From Hedera helix (Eukaryota; Streptophyta; Magnoliopsida; Apiales; Araliaceae), in contig OX359270.1 in assembly GCA_947179155.2 (NCBI GenBank), positions 7,914,577-7,978,576 on the forward strand: a DNA stretch of 64,000 bases, given 5' to 3'. The notes beneath the pieces are model-generated. The model saw only the letters and a program-made list of their open reading frames with translations, was not told the origin of the DNA and ran no database searches. Shown here one piece after another: positions 12,311 through 22,401 of the stretch; position 1 is the stretch's first letter, and each line of letters starts with the position of its first letter. Made by a program: the position numbers and the translations under genes.

Positions 12311-13080
12311 TCCGTATTTTCGGTGAACAGTGGCTGCGCGCGCATTGCGCGGAAACCCTTAATTTTTTTTTTCTTCTTCGCAGAATGTGAACAGTGTTCC
12401 GGCACACACATTTTAAATAAAAATATACCATCAAATAAGCTTTAACTCTTCAATAAAAATCCAAAAAAATTACCAATCACCTTATATTAATTTATAACAT
12501 GAAAAAATAATTTTTCATGATTTAATATCATTATTTTTTTATAAAAATTTCTACATCACATAAACTACCATAAATCATAACTTTTTGTGTATAACTCCAT
12601 TTTGAGTGATTCAAACTTTGTTTTTCTCATTATTTAATGTTCTATAATATTAGAACATCAAACCTAAGTTTTATAAAAATATTTTTGGTAATAAATTTCA
12701 AGACTTGATTATACACTATTAAACACATATTTTAGCATACAAATGATACCAAAATACAAACCAAACCTATTAAACTCAAGCATGGCATAAATATTACAAC
12801 TAAACATTAATAACTATATTAACATGTTTATACTAACATGATGATTTATTTAATTTAAAAACAAACTACATTTAAAATAATCTTTACCTTGTTTTAATGG
12901 CTATCTTTCTTTTTCTTCCAAAATAGGTGATGAGGTTTGAAGGCATGAACCAAGAACTCCTTCTCCTCCCTTAGTATTTTGCCCTCAATATTTTCTCACA
13001 CTCTCAAATGCTCACACTTTGCTCTCTAGGAAATTCTCTAGCAATGAACTAACCAACCTAGAACAAGTGTGGGGTGTTTC

Positions 13081-13087
13081 TTTTATA
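13081..13087 (-). promoter_or_regulatory. TATA box of the solo LTR
   Basis: TATAAAA on the minus strand, followed downstream by CT/GA-rich leader-like sequence around 12900-13060. It gives the direction of the LTR. Confidence 0.55.
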
Positions 13088-14269
13088 GCCATCTACTAAC
13101 ACACCATTAACTCACTAATTCATCTATGTTGGTCAAATTAAAGGCTAATCAAGCTTACTATTTGATGGATTGACATGGTGATTGACTAGTTGATTGACTA
13201 GAGTTGTTGGCCAACTTTGATTTAGTGTAAAAGATAAGCAATCTAGCAAATCAAGCAACATCAAGTGGTTCCTCACAAAAATCAGCAAAATGGCTTTTCC
13301 AAGCCATTTTTCCTTTATTTTTTAATGCAAAAATGTGCATATATACACCTATATGTATATATACATATATCTATATATATATTGACCAAAGTTTGACCCT
13401 TATTGGACTTCACATTGGGCTTGGGATTAACTTTTATTGGGCTCATTCAATTAAATTGTTTGGGCTCAATTTAAATAACACATTGGGCTTATTTTAAATA
13501 GTCTAGGTTACATTTAATTAAATCAAGCATTGGGCTTGTTTAATTAATTACATGGGCTAGTAATTAAATTAATTACGTGGGCTACTAGGTTAATATCTTT
13601 AACCTAGTTTATCAACTTATTTGGATTTAAAATATAATCCAATTAGATTTGCTTAAATTAATTATACACTTTGCTTTAATCCTTTAAATAAACATACAAG
13701 CACATAAGTACATTTATTTAATTATTTAATGCACAATTAATTAATGTGAAAAATTTAAATTCATTGCTAAATATTTATTAAGTATATTTACAATGACTAA
13801 TGAAATTCGTGGTCATTACATTCATCAGTCTCTTCAATTTAATTAAGACAAAATAAATAAAAATGATTGATATTAAATTTTAAAATGAGTCGTACGTCAA
13901 ACCCATCAAGCAAAATAAATATTTTTAGTTTTTTTTTATATAATTTTGATTCTCCCAAAACAAAATAAATATTTTAAAGAGTCAAAATCAACTTACCAGT
14001 TTTGAAGAGAGAAAATGAGGTTGCAAATTTGATGACTAAGATTGAAGAAGTTGTTGGAGATACTTTTTTTTATGTGGCTCACCTATTTGAGTATTTCAAA
14101 GTGGTTAAAGAGACTTTTGGAGATGCTCTTAGGAGGAAATGGAAAAACTTTGGACACATTGATGTGTTTATGCTCAACATTAAAGTTTTTTTTAGTTTAA
14201 ATTTGGGGATCGGGATACTTGAAGACTTTTGAAAATTAAAAAACAAAATATTGGTTTTTAAGCCTTTAT

Positions 14270-14499
14270 TTACCTAGGATTTTAGTACCCTGAAGCACTA
14301 TACCATTTCATCCAACCACTTTTAATCATGTGCCTTAATCTTCGTTGATATCTCTCCTCTTATACAAATTGATCCCATCTTCGTCGATATCTCCCTCCTT
14401 ATACAATATTGATCCCATGTATTTAAACATTTTTCCTTCTTGGGAACCCCCAATAAATTCCGACATAATCACAATACTTGCATCTCTTCTTCTGACACT
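14270..14499 (-). pseudogene. LINE reverse-transcriptase fragment 3 (post-RT segment)
   Basis: The minus-strand translation contains CEFNSVRR at the right edge, MFKYMGSILYKEGDIDED, and then in another frame MIKSGWMKWYSASG. The family pattern is FKYLGSIL..DG.IDEDV..RIK.GW.KWRSASG, found after the polymerase domain of plant L1 elements. A local duplication of the GSILYKEGDIDED-coding stretch (14345-14420) breaks the frame. This is the C-terminal continuation of the fragment at 16425-16787, from which it is separated by the fold-back element at 14510-16414. It ends near 14270 with no further LINE sequence. Confidence 0.8.
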
Positions 14500-14509
14500 A
14501 TTGAACTCG
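14500..14509. repeat. Left 10-bp target-site duplication of the MULE-like element
   Basis: ATTGAACTCG occurs here and at 16415-16424, immediately outside the terminal inverted repeats. The matching LINE reading frame on both sides confirms it as duplicated target. Confidence 0.9.
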
Positions 14510-16414
14510 GGCTAGTTTCTGACATTGACCTAAAAGTTGTTTATGTTTCTGAATTTGGATTATTTTATTCCATCTTTCTTAATTTTGGCCTCAAAGCCAA
14601 TTGAAGTGACATTGAGTGTGTTTTTTAAAATCAACGTCAATTCATGAGACGTTGAATGCTAATCCCTTCACTCTTCCATTAAGATTAACTTAACATCTTC
14701 ACTTAACAAAAAATAATTAAAATAAATTCAACGCCATATTGATATGGCATTCAATTCACTTTAAAAAAAAAAAAAAAAAAAAACCCAACGCCATATCAAT
14801 TGGCGTTCAACAGGTTAAGATAACAACAAAAAATAAAAAATAAAAATCTAACAAACTGCAATTCACTAAAAAAAAACTTCTTTATTTTTTTTATAAAACA
14901 AACTGTAGCAAAAAAAATTTTAAAAAATAAATAAATAAACCAACACCGTATCAATTGGCGTTCAACGATTAACAAAAAAAAATTATAAAAAAAATAAGTC
15001 CAACATGGCGTTCAGTCAAAAATTTCTAATTCTTTTTTAAAAAAACTTCATTTATTTTTTTTTATAAAACAAAACGTAACAACAACAAAAAGTTGAAAAT
15101 AGAAATTAAAAAAAAAAAAAACCAACATCATATCAATTGGCACTCAGTCAAAATACAATATAAAAGGTGTTGAACTTTATATGTGAACGAATACAAAATA
15201 CACAAGAAATTCTAAAATGATCTATCTAGGCAACCATTTTTAATTTGTTATATATCCGACAAGTGTAAATTTGTGGGATATCCTAACAAAAATTTTGGAT
15301 ATTATTTTTATCATCCAACTGATCAAAATTTTTAAAAAAAACTTCTTTTATTATTTTTATAAGACAAACTATAACAAAAACTTTGAAAATAAAAATTTTA
15401 AAAAAAAAAAAAACCAACGTCATATCATTTGGCGTTCAACAATTAACAAAAATTTTAAAAAAATAAGACCAACGACCAATTGATATGGCGTTCAGTCAAA
15501 TTTTTCTAATTTTTTTTTAAAAAAAACTTCATTTATTTTTTTATAAAACAAACTATAACAACAACAAAAAGTTAAAAATAGAAATTAAAAAAAAAAATAC
15601 CAACTCTATATCATTTGGCGTTCAGTCAAAATACAATATAAAAGGTGTTGAACTTTATATGTGAACGAATACAAAATACGCAAGAAATTCTAAAATGATC
15701 TATCTATGCAACCATTTTTAATTTGTTACATATTCGACAAGTACAAATTTGTGGGATATCCTAAAAAAATTAGGATATTATTTCTATCATCCAACTGATC
15801 AAAATTTTTAAAAAAACTTCTTTTTATTTTTTTTATAAGACAAACTGTAACAAAAAAAATTTGAAAATTAAAAATTTTAAAAAAAAACCAACACCATATC
15901 AATTAGCGTTCAACAGTTAACAAAAATTTTAAAAAATAAATAAGACCAACACCAATTGATACGGCACTGATTTTTTTTTTTAATTTTTTTTTCGAAATTT
16001 TTTCTTGTTACAATTTGTTTTATAAAAAAAATAAAGAAGTTTTTTTTTAAAATCTTTTTTTAGTGAATTGCAGTTTGTTAGAAAAAAATAAATTTTCTTT
16101 CGTTATCTTAACCTGTTGAACGTCAATTGATATGGCGTTGGATTTTTTTTTCTTTTTTTTTAAAGTGAATTAAACGCCAATTGATATGGCGTTGAATTTA
16201 TTTTTATTATTTTTTTGTTAAGTGAAGATGTTAAGTTAATCTTAATAGAAGAATGAAAGGATTAGCATTCAACGCCACTTGAATTAGCGTTGATTTTAAA
16301 AAATACACTCAACGCCACTTCAATTGGCGTTGAAGCCAAAATTGAGAAAAATGGAACAAAATAGGCCAAACTCAGAAACATAAACAACTTTTAGGCCAAT
16401 GTCAGAAACTAGCC
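14510..16414. mobile_element. MULE-like fold-back DNA transposon, non-autonomous
   Basis: The ends are exact complements: GGCTAGTTTCTGACATTG on the left and CAATGTCAGAAACTAGCC on the right. They extend into long inverted repeats of about 300 bp (14510-14815 against 16110-16414). A 10-bp target duplication, ATTGAACTCG, flanks it; this size fits Mutator-like elements (8-11 bp). No transposase frame exists. The interior is unusual: many copies of small palindrome-like words such as AACGCCATATCAATTGGCGTT separated by A/T tracts. It also holds a direct repeat of about 200 bp with a spacing near 478 bp (15149 and 15627). It inserted into an existing LINE gene. Confidence 0.85.
15149..15826. repeat. 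Internal direct repeat of the fold-back element
   Basis: CAAAATACAATATAAAAGG and the following roughly 190 bp, including CAACCATTTTTAATTTGTTA and CATCCAACTGATCAAAATTT, occur at 15149 and again at 15627 with few differences. Together with the GGCGTT minirepeats it shows that the element interior grew by segmental duplication. Confidence 0.85.
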
Positions 16415-16424
16415 ATTGAACTCG

Positions 16425-16787
16425 CACTCTATATATCCAATCTTACTCCAACTTAATTTAAAACGCTTAAATTCCAATGTACTTCTCCATAACTCCAACT
16501 TAGCATTAACCACTTAGTCTCATCAATTAACACGTTATCATCAACAAATAATATACTCCACAACACATCTTCTTGTATCTCTTTTATTAGCTCATCCCCA
16601 ACTAAATCTTACTCCAACTTAATTTAAAACGCTTAAATTCCAATGTACTTCTCCATAGTTCCAACTTAGCATTAACCACTTCCTTAGTCTCATCAATTAA
16701 CACGTTATCATCAGCAAATAATATACACCATGGCACCTCTTTTCGTATGTCTTTTGTTAGCTCATCCATAACTAAAGTAAAAACGTA
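16425..16787 (-). pseudogene. LINE reverse-transcriptase fragment 2 (FADD catalytic region)
   Basis: Minus-strand translation gives SPYVFTLVMDELTKDIRKEV, PWCILFADDNVLIDETK and VVNAKLELWRSTLEF. This is the conserved FADD catalytic block of plant LINE reverse transcriptase (usual form FADDIVLIDET). About 166 bp is tandemly duplicated: the copy at 16441-16606 repeats 16607-16780 and reads FVDD, ending in WSKIGYIEC. The ORF is therefore broken. On the minus strand it follows directly from the fragment at 27130-27510 if the copia insertion is removed, and leads into the fragment at 14270-14499 if the MULE-like insertion is removed. Confidence 0.88.
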
Positions 16788-16792
16788 AGGAC
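16788..16792. repeat. Left 5-bp target-site duplication (AGGAC) of the copia element
   Basis: AGGAC precedes the TGTAGTTCCC end of the element and is repeated at 27125-27129 after its CCAACA end. Confidence 0.93.
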
Positions 16793-17821
16793 TGTAGTTC
16801 CCGTAACTATAGTAAATATTTAATATGCAATAACATAGTTACTAAATTAAGTAAGTAAATTGAAATTAGAAAGTTCAGTATACTTACTTGGAAAAAGGAG
16901 ATTGAATTTTTTGAAAAGATTAAATCCGATTCCTTTGAATTCACAAAGTCTCCTTGAAGCAAATTTATTCCCTCACTGGTGCTAAAAGGTTTTTGAATAA
17001 TTACTTCCCAAGATGAAACGGATTTCCAATCCTTAATTAGAAGCACTTCAAAATTAAGAATTCTTCGAACTCAATTTCTATGATTTATACTCGAACTGAC
17101 TATATGATGAATGCAGAAAAATGAAAGTTATTTCTGGGAATGAATGAATGAATGATTGCAGCGCAGGCAGGTTATTTATAGGATGAATTGTGACTGATCA
17201 GAAGGGACACCTCCTTTGGCATGGCATCCATTCGTCAAAACGACGTAGTTTTGGACCAATAAGAATGGACGATTCTGTTCAGAAAAGGCGCCATAAAACG
17301 ACGTAGTTTTGCGTCTATCAGAAGGGTGCTTCTGTTCAGAAGAGGCGCGTCTCAAAACGACACAGTTTTGTTTCCGCTTTTGCAATAAAACTTTAAACAA
17401 AATTTTAAATAAATTTTGCCCAAAAAATTAGATACAGTTACCCACGACCGGGCCGGGGCGGGCGGCGCACGCGTGTTCAAACCAAGCCTTAGCTAGGTCC
17501 TCTCCCTTCCACAAAAGTGGGGTGCCCCTTGGGGCCCTTCCCATTGTGCAATTATCCCATATATAAACCCTTCACCTTTCCCTCATTTATTCTATGAGGG
17601 ACAAGGTATTTATGACAAGTTTAAACATTTCAAGTAGATGATTTTGGAGTCAATTTTTCATTCAATACTTAATGGATTTGAACAAATAAATATACCACGT
17701 TATTCTCTTTGCGGAGGAGAACGCGTTGGTACATGGATCCGACATTTTTGGAGTTTGGGTCCCACATTAATTGAGCCTAAAAAATGCTCTAATTATTTAG
17801 TTTTCAAATCCATTTCCAAAA
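16793..17821 (-). repeat. copia 3' LTR (left copy)
   Basis: 1029 bp, reading TGTAGTTCCC at the left edge and CCATTTCCAAAA at the right; the paired LTR has CCAACA, so this copy has lost the canonical TG at its minus-strand start. It holds a minus-strand TATA box (CTATAAATAACC, complement of 17171-17181). Three palindromic sites related to CAAAACGACGTAGTTTTG lie at 17236-17253, 17295-17310 and 17353-17370, 60-200 bp upstream of that TATA box. The small open frame near 16807-17046 occurs in both LTRs and is probably incidental. Confidence 0.93.
17236..17370 (-). promoter_or_regulatory. Three AAACGACGTAGTTT-type palindromes upstream of the copia TATA box
   Basis: CAAAACGACGTAGTTTTG (17236-17253), AAAACGACGTAGTTTT (17295-17310) and CAAAACGACACAGTTTTG (17353-17370) are spaced about 59 bp apart and separated by similar phrases (TCTGTTCAGAA..GGCG). 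This looks like a promoter or enhancer array made by short tandem duplication. It matches the palindrome in unrelated LTRs of this window. Confidence 0.65.
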
Positions 17822-17833
17822 ATCCCCCACATG
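17822..17833 (-). other. copia polypurine tract
   Basis: CATGTGGGGGAT on the minus strand lies immediately before the 3' LTR. This is the usual second-strand priming site of plant copia elements. Confidence 0.8.
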
Positions 17834-18415
17834 AATGTAAAATTGGCTTTTCTATATGCAAAACATGAATATGCAGACACTAGTTCGAGTACAAAAGAAA
17901 AGATACTTCATCGAGTTAAGTAGCCTAGTGGCTTTGAACTTGCCCTAGTAAAATCTATCGGATTTACTCGGCTAATCAGTAGACTTGATGTCTTTGAACC
18001 GTCAGCTTTTCGTGTAAACCAAGACAATAGAATTAACAAAATATCTCTTCAGACATAGTTGGTTCTCACGTTTGTGTTCATGTTGGCCTTGAAACACCTC
18101 TTGGTTCCGTGAGTATGTTAGAGAATTCAGCCTTCAAAATTCTCACAGAAGTGGCCCCCTTCTTTCTCACGTAGGTGACTTCTATCAAGAGTATCCTGCA
18201 ATACCCCACTTGAACGTATTCTAGATATAAAAGTCATTAAAAGTGTCACTTATCCTCATTCTCGCGGCAGATGTGCACTGTCTCATCATAGGAATGGTTA
18301 GGAGTAAATATCTCCTCAGTGCTTTACTGAGTACTACATAATTTGGTTTGCCCATTGAACCTAGATCTTGGGATCTCCATTCACTAAGTTGGGTTGCCAC
18401 TATGACGACTCTTAT
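17834..18415 (-). other. copia 3' untranslated region
   Basis: About 580 bp between the polyprotein stop and the polypurine tract. No open frame was found. Long 3' non-coding segments of this kind are known in several plant copia lineages. Confidence 0.6.
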
Positions 18416-18482
18416 TTAAACAGTAGGCTTTAAACCCATTCCTTTCGATGAACTTTTCACTTGCTCTCTTATTAAACCTTTC

Positions 18483-18514
<32 letters not shown>

Positions 18515-19234
18515 TACATAGTCAATTGAGATAATTCCATTTGAGAGCAATTGTCTAATTGTATTATGTCTTCGTCGTATATGACGTGACTTACCGTTAT
18601 ATAAATGACTCTGTGCTCTTCCAATTGCTGATTGACTATCACAGTGTATACATATAGCTGGCACAGGTCTTGACCAATTTGGAATATCCTCTAAGAAATT
18701 ACGAAGCCACTCTGCTTCTTCTCCAGCTTTGTCTAAAGCAATGAACTCTGATTCCATTGTAGACCTTGCAATACAAGTTTGTTTTGAGGATTTCCAAGAT
18801 ACCGCTGCACCTCCAAGGGTAAAGACATATCCACTTGTGGATTTTGAGTCTTTACTATCAGATATCCAATTAGCATCACTATATCCTTCTAATACTGCTG
18901 GATATCTCGTATAGTGCAAACCATAGTTTTGAGTATGTTTTAAATATCCCAAAACTTTCAAAATAGCTTTCCAGTGATCTTTACCTGGATTACTCTTATA
19001 TCGACTTAATTTGCTTACTGAATAAGCTATATCTGGTCTAGTACAGTTCATGACATACATTAAACTGCATATTATACGAGAATACTCTAGTTGAGATATG
19101 CTATCACCTTCATGTTTGGCTAGATGAAGATTTATATCAACTGGGGTCTTGTTTAGAATTATATTATACTTATTAAATTTTTCAAGTATTTTTTCAATAT
19201 AATGAGTTTGAGATAATATAATTCCATCAGAAGT
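18416..19234 (-). pseudogene. copia RNase H and reverse-transcriptase tail
   Basis: After the TGA at 19235-19237 the same frame continues on the minus strand through TSDGIILSQTHYIEKILEKF, MYVMNCTRPDIAYSVSKLSR and the RNase H region (GYSDANWISD, STMESEFIALDKAGEEAEWL, HCDSQSAIGRA, KDNIADPLTKGL). The RNase H catalytic acidic residues can be seen in DANW, ESEF and CDSQSA. The frame ends GLKPTV at 18416. Only the upstream nonsense codon separates it from the rest of the polymerase. Confidence 0.92.
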
Positions 19235-19969
19235 TCAAGAAATCTTGATTCCTAATATCATATTAGCAATCCCTAAGTCTTTCATATCAAATCTATTAGC
19301 CAACATACGTTTGGTAGAGTTGATAATTTCATTGTTACTACCCATGATTAACATATCATCAACATAAAGACAAACAATGACATATTCCTTTTGAGTGTTT
19401 TTGACATAAACACATTTGTCACACTCATTGATTTTAAATCCATTTGATAACATAGTATTGTCAAATTTCTCATGCCATTGTTTTGGTGCTTGTTTCAATC
19501 CATACAAGGATTTAACAAGTTTGCATACCTTCCTTTGTTGTCCAGGAGCAATGAAACTTTCAGGTTGTTCCATATATATTTCTTCATCTAATTCACCATT
19601 TAAGAATGTAGTTTTTACATCCATTTAATGTATTTCAAGTCTATTTAATGATGTTATTGCTATTAGCATACGAATAGAAGTGATTCTTGTAACTGGTGAA
19701 TAAGTATCAAAATAATACAATCCCTCCTTTTGTCTATAGCCTTTAACAACAAGCCTTGCTTTGTATTTATCAATTGAACCATCAGCTTTCATCTTCTTTT
19801 TGAAGATCCATTTATACCCTAAGGGTTTAGAACCTGGTGGAAGATCTAGCAATTCCCATGTATGATTTTGCATAATGGATTCAATTTCACTATTAATTAC
19901 TTTTTTCCAATGAGAAGCCTCTAGAGAGGATATTGCTTCCTTGTACGTTTGAGGATTGTTTTCTAACAA
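19235..19969 (-). pseudogene. copia reverse transcriptase, split by a nonsense codon
   Basis: The first part (19969-19628) carries TWELLDLPPGSKPLGYKWIF and KYKARLVVKGYRQKEGLYYF. The second part (19624-19238) carries LKQAPKQWHEKF and the catalytic LYVDDMLIMG. They are in one frame, interrupted by TAA at 19625-19627 between EIH and MDVKT; related copia proteins have glutamine there, so CAA became TAA. A second stop, TGA at 19235-19237, replaces what is normally arginine. The YVDD active site is intact. Confidence 0.93.
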
Positions 19970-19974
19970 ATATG

Positions 19975-21375
19975 TTAGAAAATCTGGGAATCTGGGCCAA
20001 AAGACGTTGAAGTCTTTGTTCTTTTGCTACGTCTAGGTTCATCCACTACAGACTCTTTGTCTATATTTTCAGGATTACCAATAGTAGCCTCCAAAGGTCT
20101 TTTGTATAAATTTGACTTTTCATTCAAGTTATATGGAAACACATTCTCAAAAAACGATGCATCTCGCGATTCAATAAAAGTATTAACATGTATATCAGAA
20201 ATTTCAGATTTATGAACAAGAAAACGATAAGCACTACTGTTATTTGCATAACCAATGAATACACAGTCAATGGTTTTTGGTCCTATCTTAACCTTTTTAG
20301 GTTTAGGAACCATTACTTTTGCTAGACACCCCCACACTCTTAAGTATTTATAGCAAGGTCTATGACCTTTCCATAATTCATAAGGTGTTTTGTGTGTTTT
20401 CTTATGAGAAACTTTGTTAAGAATATAATTGGCAGAAAGCAAAGCTTCCCCCCACAAATTCTGAGGTGCTCCAGAACTGTTTAACATAGCATTCAACATT
20501 TCTTTCAATGTTCGGTTCTTGCATTCAGCAATACCATTAGATTGAGGTGAATAAGGAGCAGTAGTTTGGTGAATGATACCATGAGTAGAGCATAACTCTT
20601 CAAATGGTGATTGGTATTCACCACCTCTATCGCTTCTTATAGCCTTAATCTTTTTGTTAAGTTGATTCTCAACTTCATTTTTATAATGTTGAAACATTTC
20701 TATGGCCTCATCTTTGCTTCTTAACAAATATACATAACAGTATCTTGTGCAATCATCAATAAAAGTAATGAAATACTTTTTTCCACCTCTTGTTTGCATA
20801 AACTTTAAATCACATATATCAGTGTGAATTAAATCTAGAGGTTCGATTTTTCTTTCAACAGATTGGAAAGGTAATCTTGTCATTTTAGATTCTACACAAA
20901 TTTCACATTTATGCTTTGGATCAATATCAAATTTAGGCAAGAATTCTAAATTAATTAATCTACGAATTGTATTATAATTAACATGTCCTAATCTGGCATG
21001 CCACATAGTTGAAGACTCTATCAAGTAAGCAGAAGAATTAATTTTATTATTATTATCAATAGACTTTGGTACAACAGTCATTACATTCATCTTAAAGAGT
21101 CCATCAGACATATAGCCCTTTCCTACAAATATATCCTTTTTGGTAAGTACAAATTTATCAGACACAAATACCAACTTGAAGCCATTCTTGCTAAGCAGTG
21201 ACCCAGAAACTAGATTTTTACGGATATCCGGCACATGAAGCACATCGTTGAGAGTTAGTTCTTTGCCGTATGTCATTTTCAGCACAATCTTTCCACGTCC
21301 TTCAACCTTGGAACTTGAGGAATTTTCCATGAAGAGTTGTTCGTCATTTTCCACTGGTTTGTAGGTAGAGAACAT
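19975..21375 (-). pseudogene. copia integrase with protease remnant at its start
   Basis: 466 codons. The first 90 or so align with the C-terminal side of a copia protease (NDVLHVPDIRKNLVSGSLLS). The GAG-pre-integrase zinc-binding set follows (HARLGHVNY, then CEICVESK). Next is the integrase catalytic core with the three acidic positions in HTDICD, RSDRGGEY and IAECKN. The usual protease active-site DSG/DTG segment is absent: the upstream frame jumps from ECNLVAPTN to the part after it, so a deletion near 21370-21380 removed it and shifted the frame. At the 3' end an 8-bp tandem duplication (CCCAGATT twice, near 19983) shifts the frame before the reverse transcriptase. Confidence 0.93.
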
Positions 21376-21698
21376 CCATTTGTTGGAGCAACCAAATTAC
21401 ATTCGGATACAACCGCAAAGAGATTAATGTCTGAAACATTTTTAGAAAGTTTTTCTAGTTCTGTAATATTTGCTTGAGCTTTTTGTTCTTTCTTGAAATT
21501 CTTTGGCTTGCGACATTCATTTGATTTATGTCCTTGCTTGCCACAATTGAAGCACTTGCCTTTGAACTTTTTCTTGGATTTGAAAGTACCTTCGCCTTCG
21601 CGCTTCCTTTTGTTGTTATTGTTTGGCCCTTGTTCTACCACATTAGCCTTTGCTTCAATGAAATTTTTTCCATTCTTCTTCTCAGATCCTCGATTGTC
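21279..21698 (-). pseudogene. copia gag C-terminal part with CCHC zinc knuckle
   Basis: In frame with the upstream gag but after TAG at 21699-21701. The basic stretch with NNNNKRKREGEG precedes CFNCGKQGHKSNEC, a perfect CX2CX4HX4C nucleocapsid knuckle that binds genomic RNA. The final codons (to 21279) are read in the wrong frame after the protease deletion. Confidence 0.92.
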
Positions 21699-22298
21699 CT
21701 ATTCAATCCTAAGTCGCACAATCAATTCTTCAAGATTCATCTCTTTGCGTTTATGCTTAAGATAATTTTTGAAGTCTTTCCATGATGGTGGAAGTTTCTC
21801 AATCACTGCAGCAACTTGGAATGAGTCACTTAGTGACATTCCTTCAGAATGAATGTCATGTAGGATTACTTGTAATTCTTGAACTTGGGTGATGACTGCT
21901 TTAGAATCCACCATTTTATAGTCAAGAAATCTACCGACTATGAATTTCTTCATGCCAGCATATTCAGTTTTATATTTCTTGTCTAAAGATTCCCAAAGTT
22001 CCTTTGCAGTTTGAATTTGACAATACACATTATAAAGTGTATTGTCTAATCCATTCAATATAAAATTCCTGCAAAGAAAATCAGCATGTTTCCATGCATC
22101 AACTGCAGCCACTTTCTCCTTGTCAGTTTCTCCTTCAACAAGAGTAGGACATTCCTCTAGAAGAAATCTAGCCAAGTTCAAAGTTGTGAGATAGAATAGC
22201 ATCTTTTGTTGCCAGCGCTTGAAATCTGTTCCATTGAACTTTTCAGGTTTTTCTCCATGAGACATACTCACAGTAGGGATGGTGCTAGTAGATGCCAT
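21699..22298 (-). pseudogene. copia gag (UBN2-type capsid)
   Basis: 199 codons from an ATG at 22298. The start SHGEKPEKFNGTDFKRWQQK and the following MLFYLTTLNLARFLLEECP are typical of the gag/UBN2 capsid of plant copia elements. LWESLDKKYKTEY and FLDYKMVDSKAVITQVQEL follow. It forms virus-like particles in active relatives. It stops early at TAG 21699-21701, before the zinc knuckle. The start is supported by a roughly 290-bp leader between it and the 5' LTR. Confidence 0.93.
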
Positions 22299-22370
22299 TT
22301 CTGTTACACAAACAGAAAGTAATTTAAGAAATGTAGAAGAGAGATAAACAGAAATAAATTTCTGTTTTGT

Positions 22371-22377
<7 letters not shown>

Positions 22378-22401
<24 letters not shown>
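22378..22401. repeat. (TA)n microsatellite in the copia leader
   Basis: About twelve TA units between the 5' LTR and gag. Confidence 0.95.

Larger units (their letters stand above)
10023..13820 (-). mobile_element. 3.8-kb solo LTR, Ty3/gypsy (Tekay-like)
   Basis: The block begins TGTGACGACCCC and ends GGTCATTACA, giving TG...CA termini. TTCA lies on each side (10019-10022 and 13821-13824). Comparison with the unoccupied first unit of the 721-bp duplication (GTGTTTCATCAG near 9298) shows that removing the block restores the target exactly. There is no gag, pol, primer-binding site or polypurine tract, so it is a solo LTR. TATAAAA on the minus strand at 13081-13087 sets the transcription direction, consistent with the shared LTR motif at 10345-10379. 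The block includes AT-rich palindromes (11290-11920) and a GC-rich palindrome cluster (12100-12370). A second family member starts at 57357. Confidence 0.82.
8884..14127. repeat. 721-bp direct tandem duplication, second unit interrupted
   Basis: Unit A runs 8884-9604. Unit B starts at 9605 and resumes at 13821, ending near 14127 after a 3.8-kb LTR insertion. The units share CTTATATGTTGAATGAAAG at the start, an AGACGGAGGGAATATTTAATT stretch (resembling one end of a Stowaway-type MITE), and AGTATTTCAAAGTGGTT near the end. They differ at scattered bases, including a TTTTAGTTT/TTTTAGCTTT indel region. The second unit must have existed before the LTR inserted. Confidence 0.88.

Noticed and set aside
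12072..12434. 120-codon minus-strand open frame through the GC-rich part of the solo LTR
   Set aside because: The frame is open mainly because the local GC island lacks stop codons; the peptide is basic and low-complexity without a domain.
16807..17046. 79-codon open frame in the copia LTR, also at 22601-22840
   Set aside because: It is present in both LTRs because LTRs are copies. It lies in the LTR end next to the leader, with no known domain.
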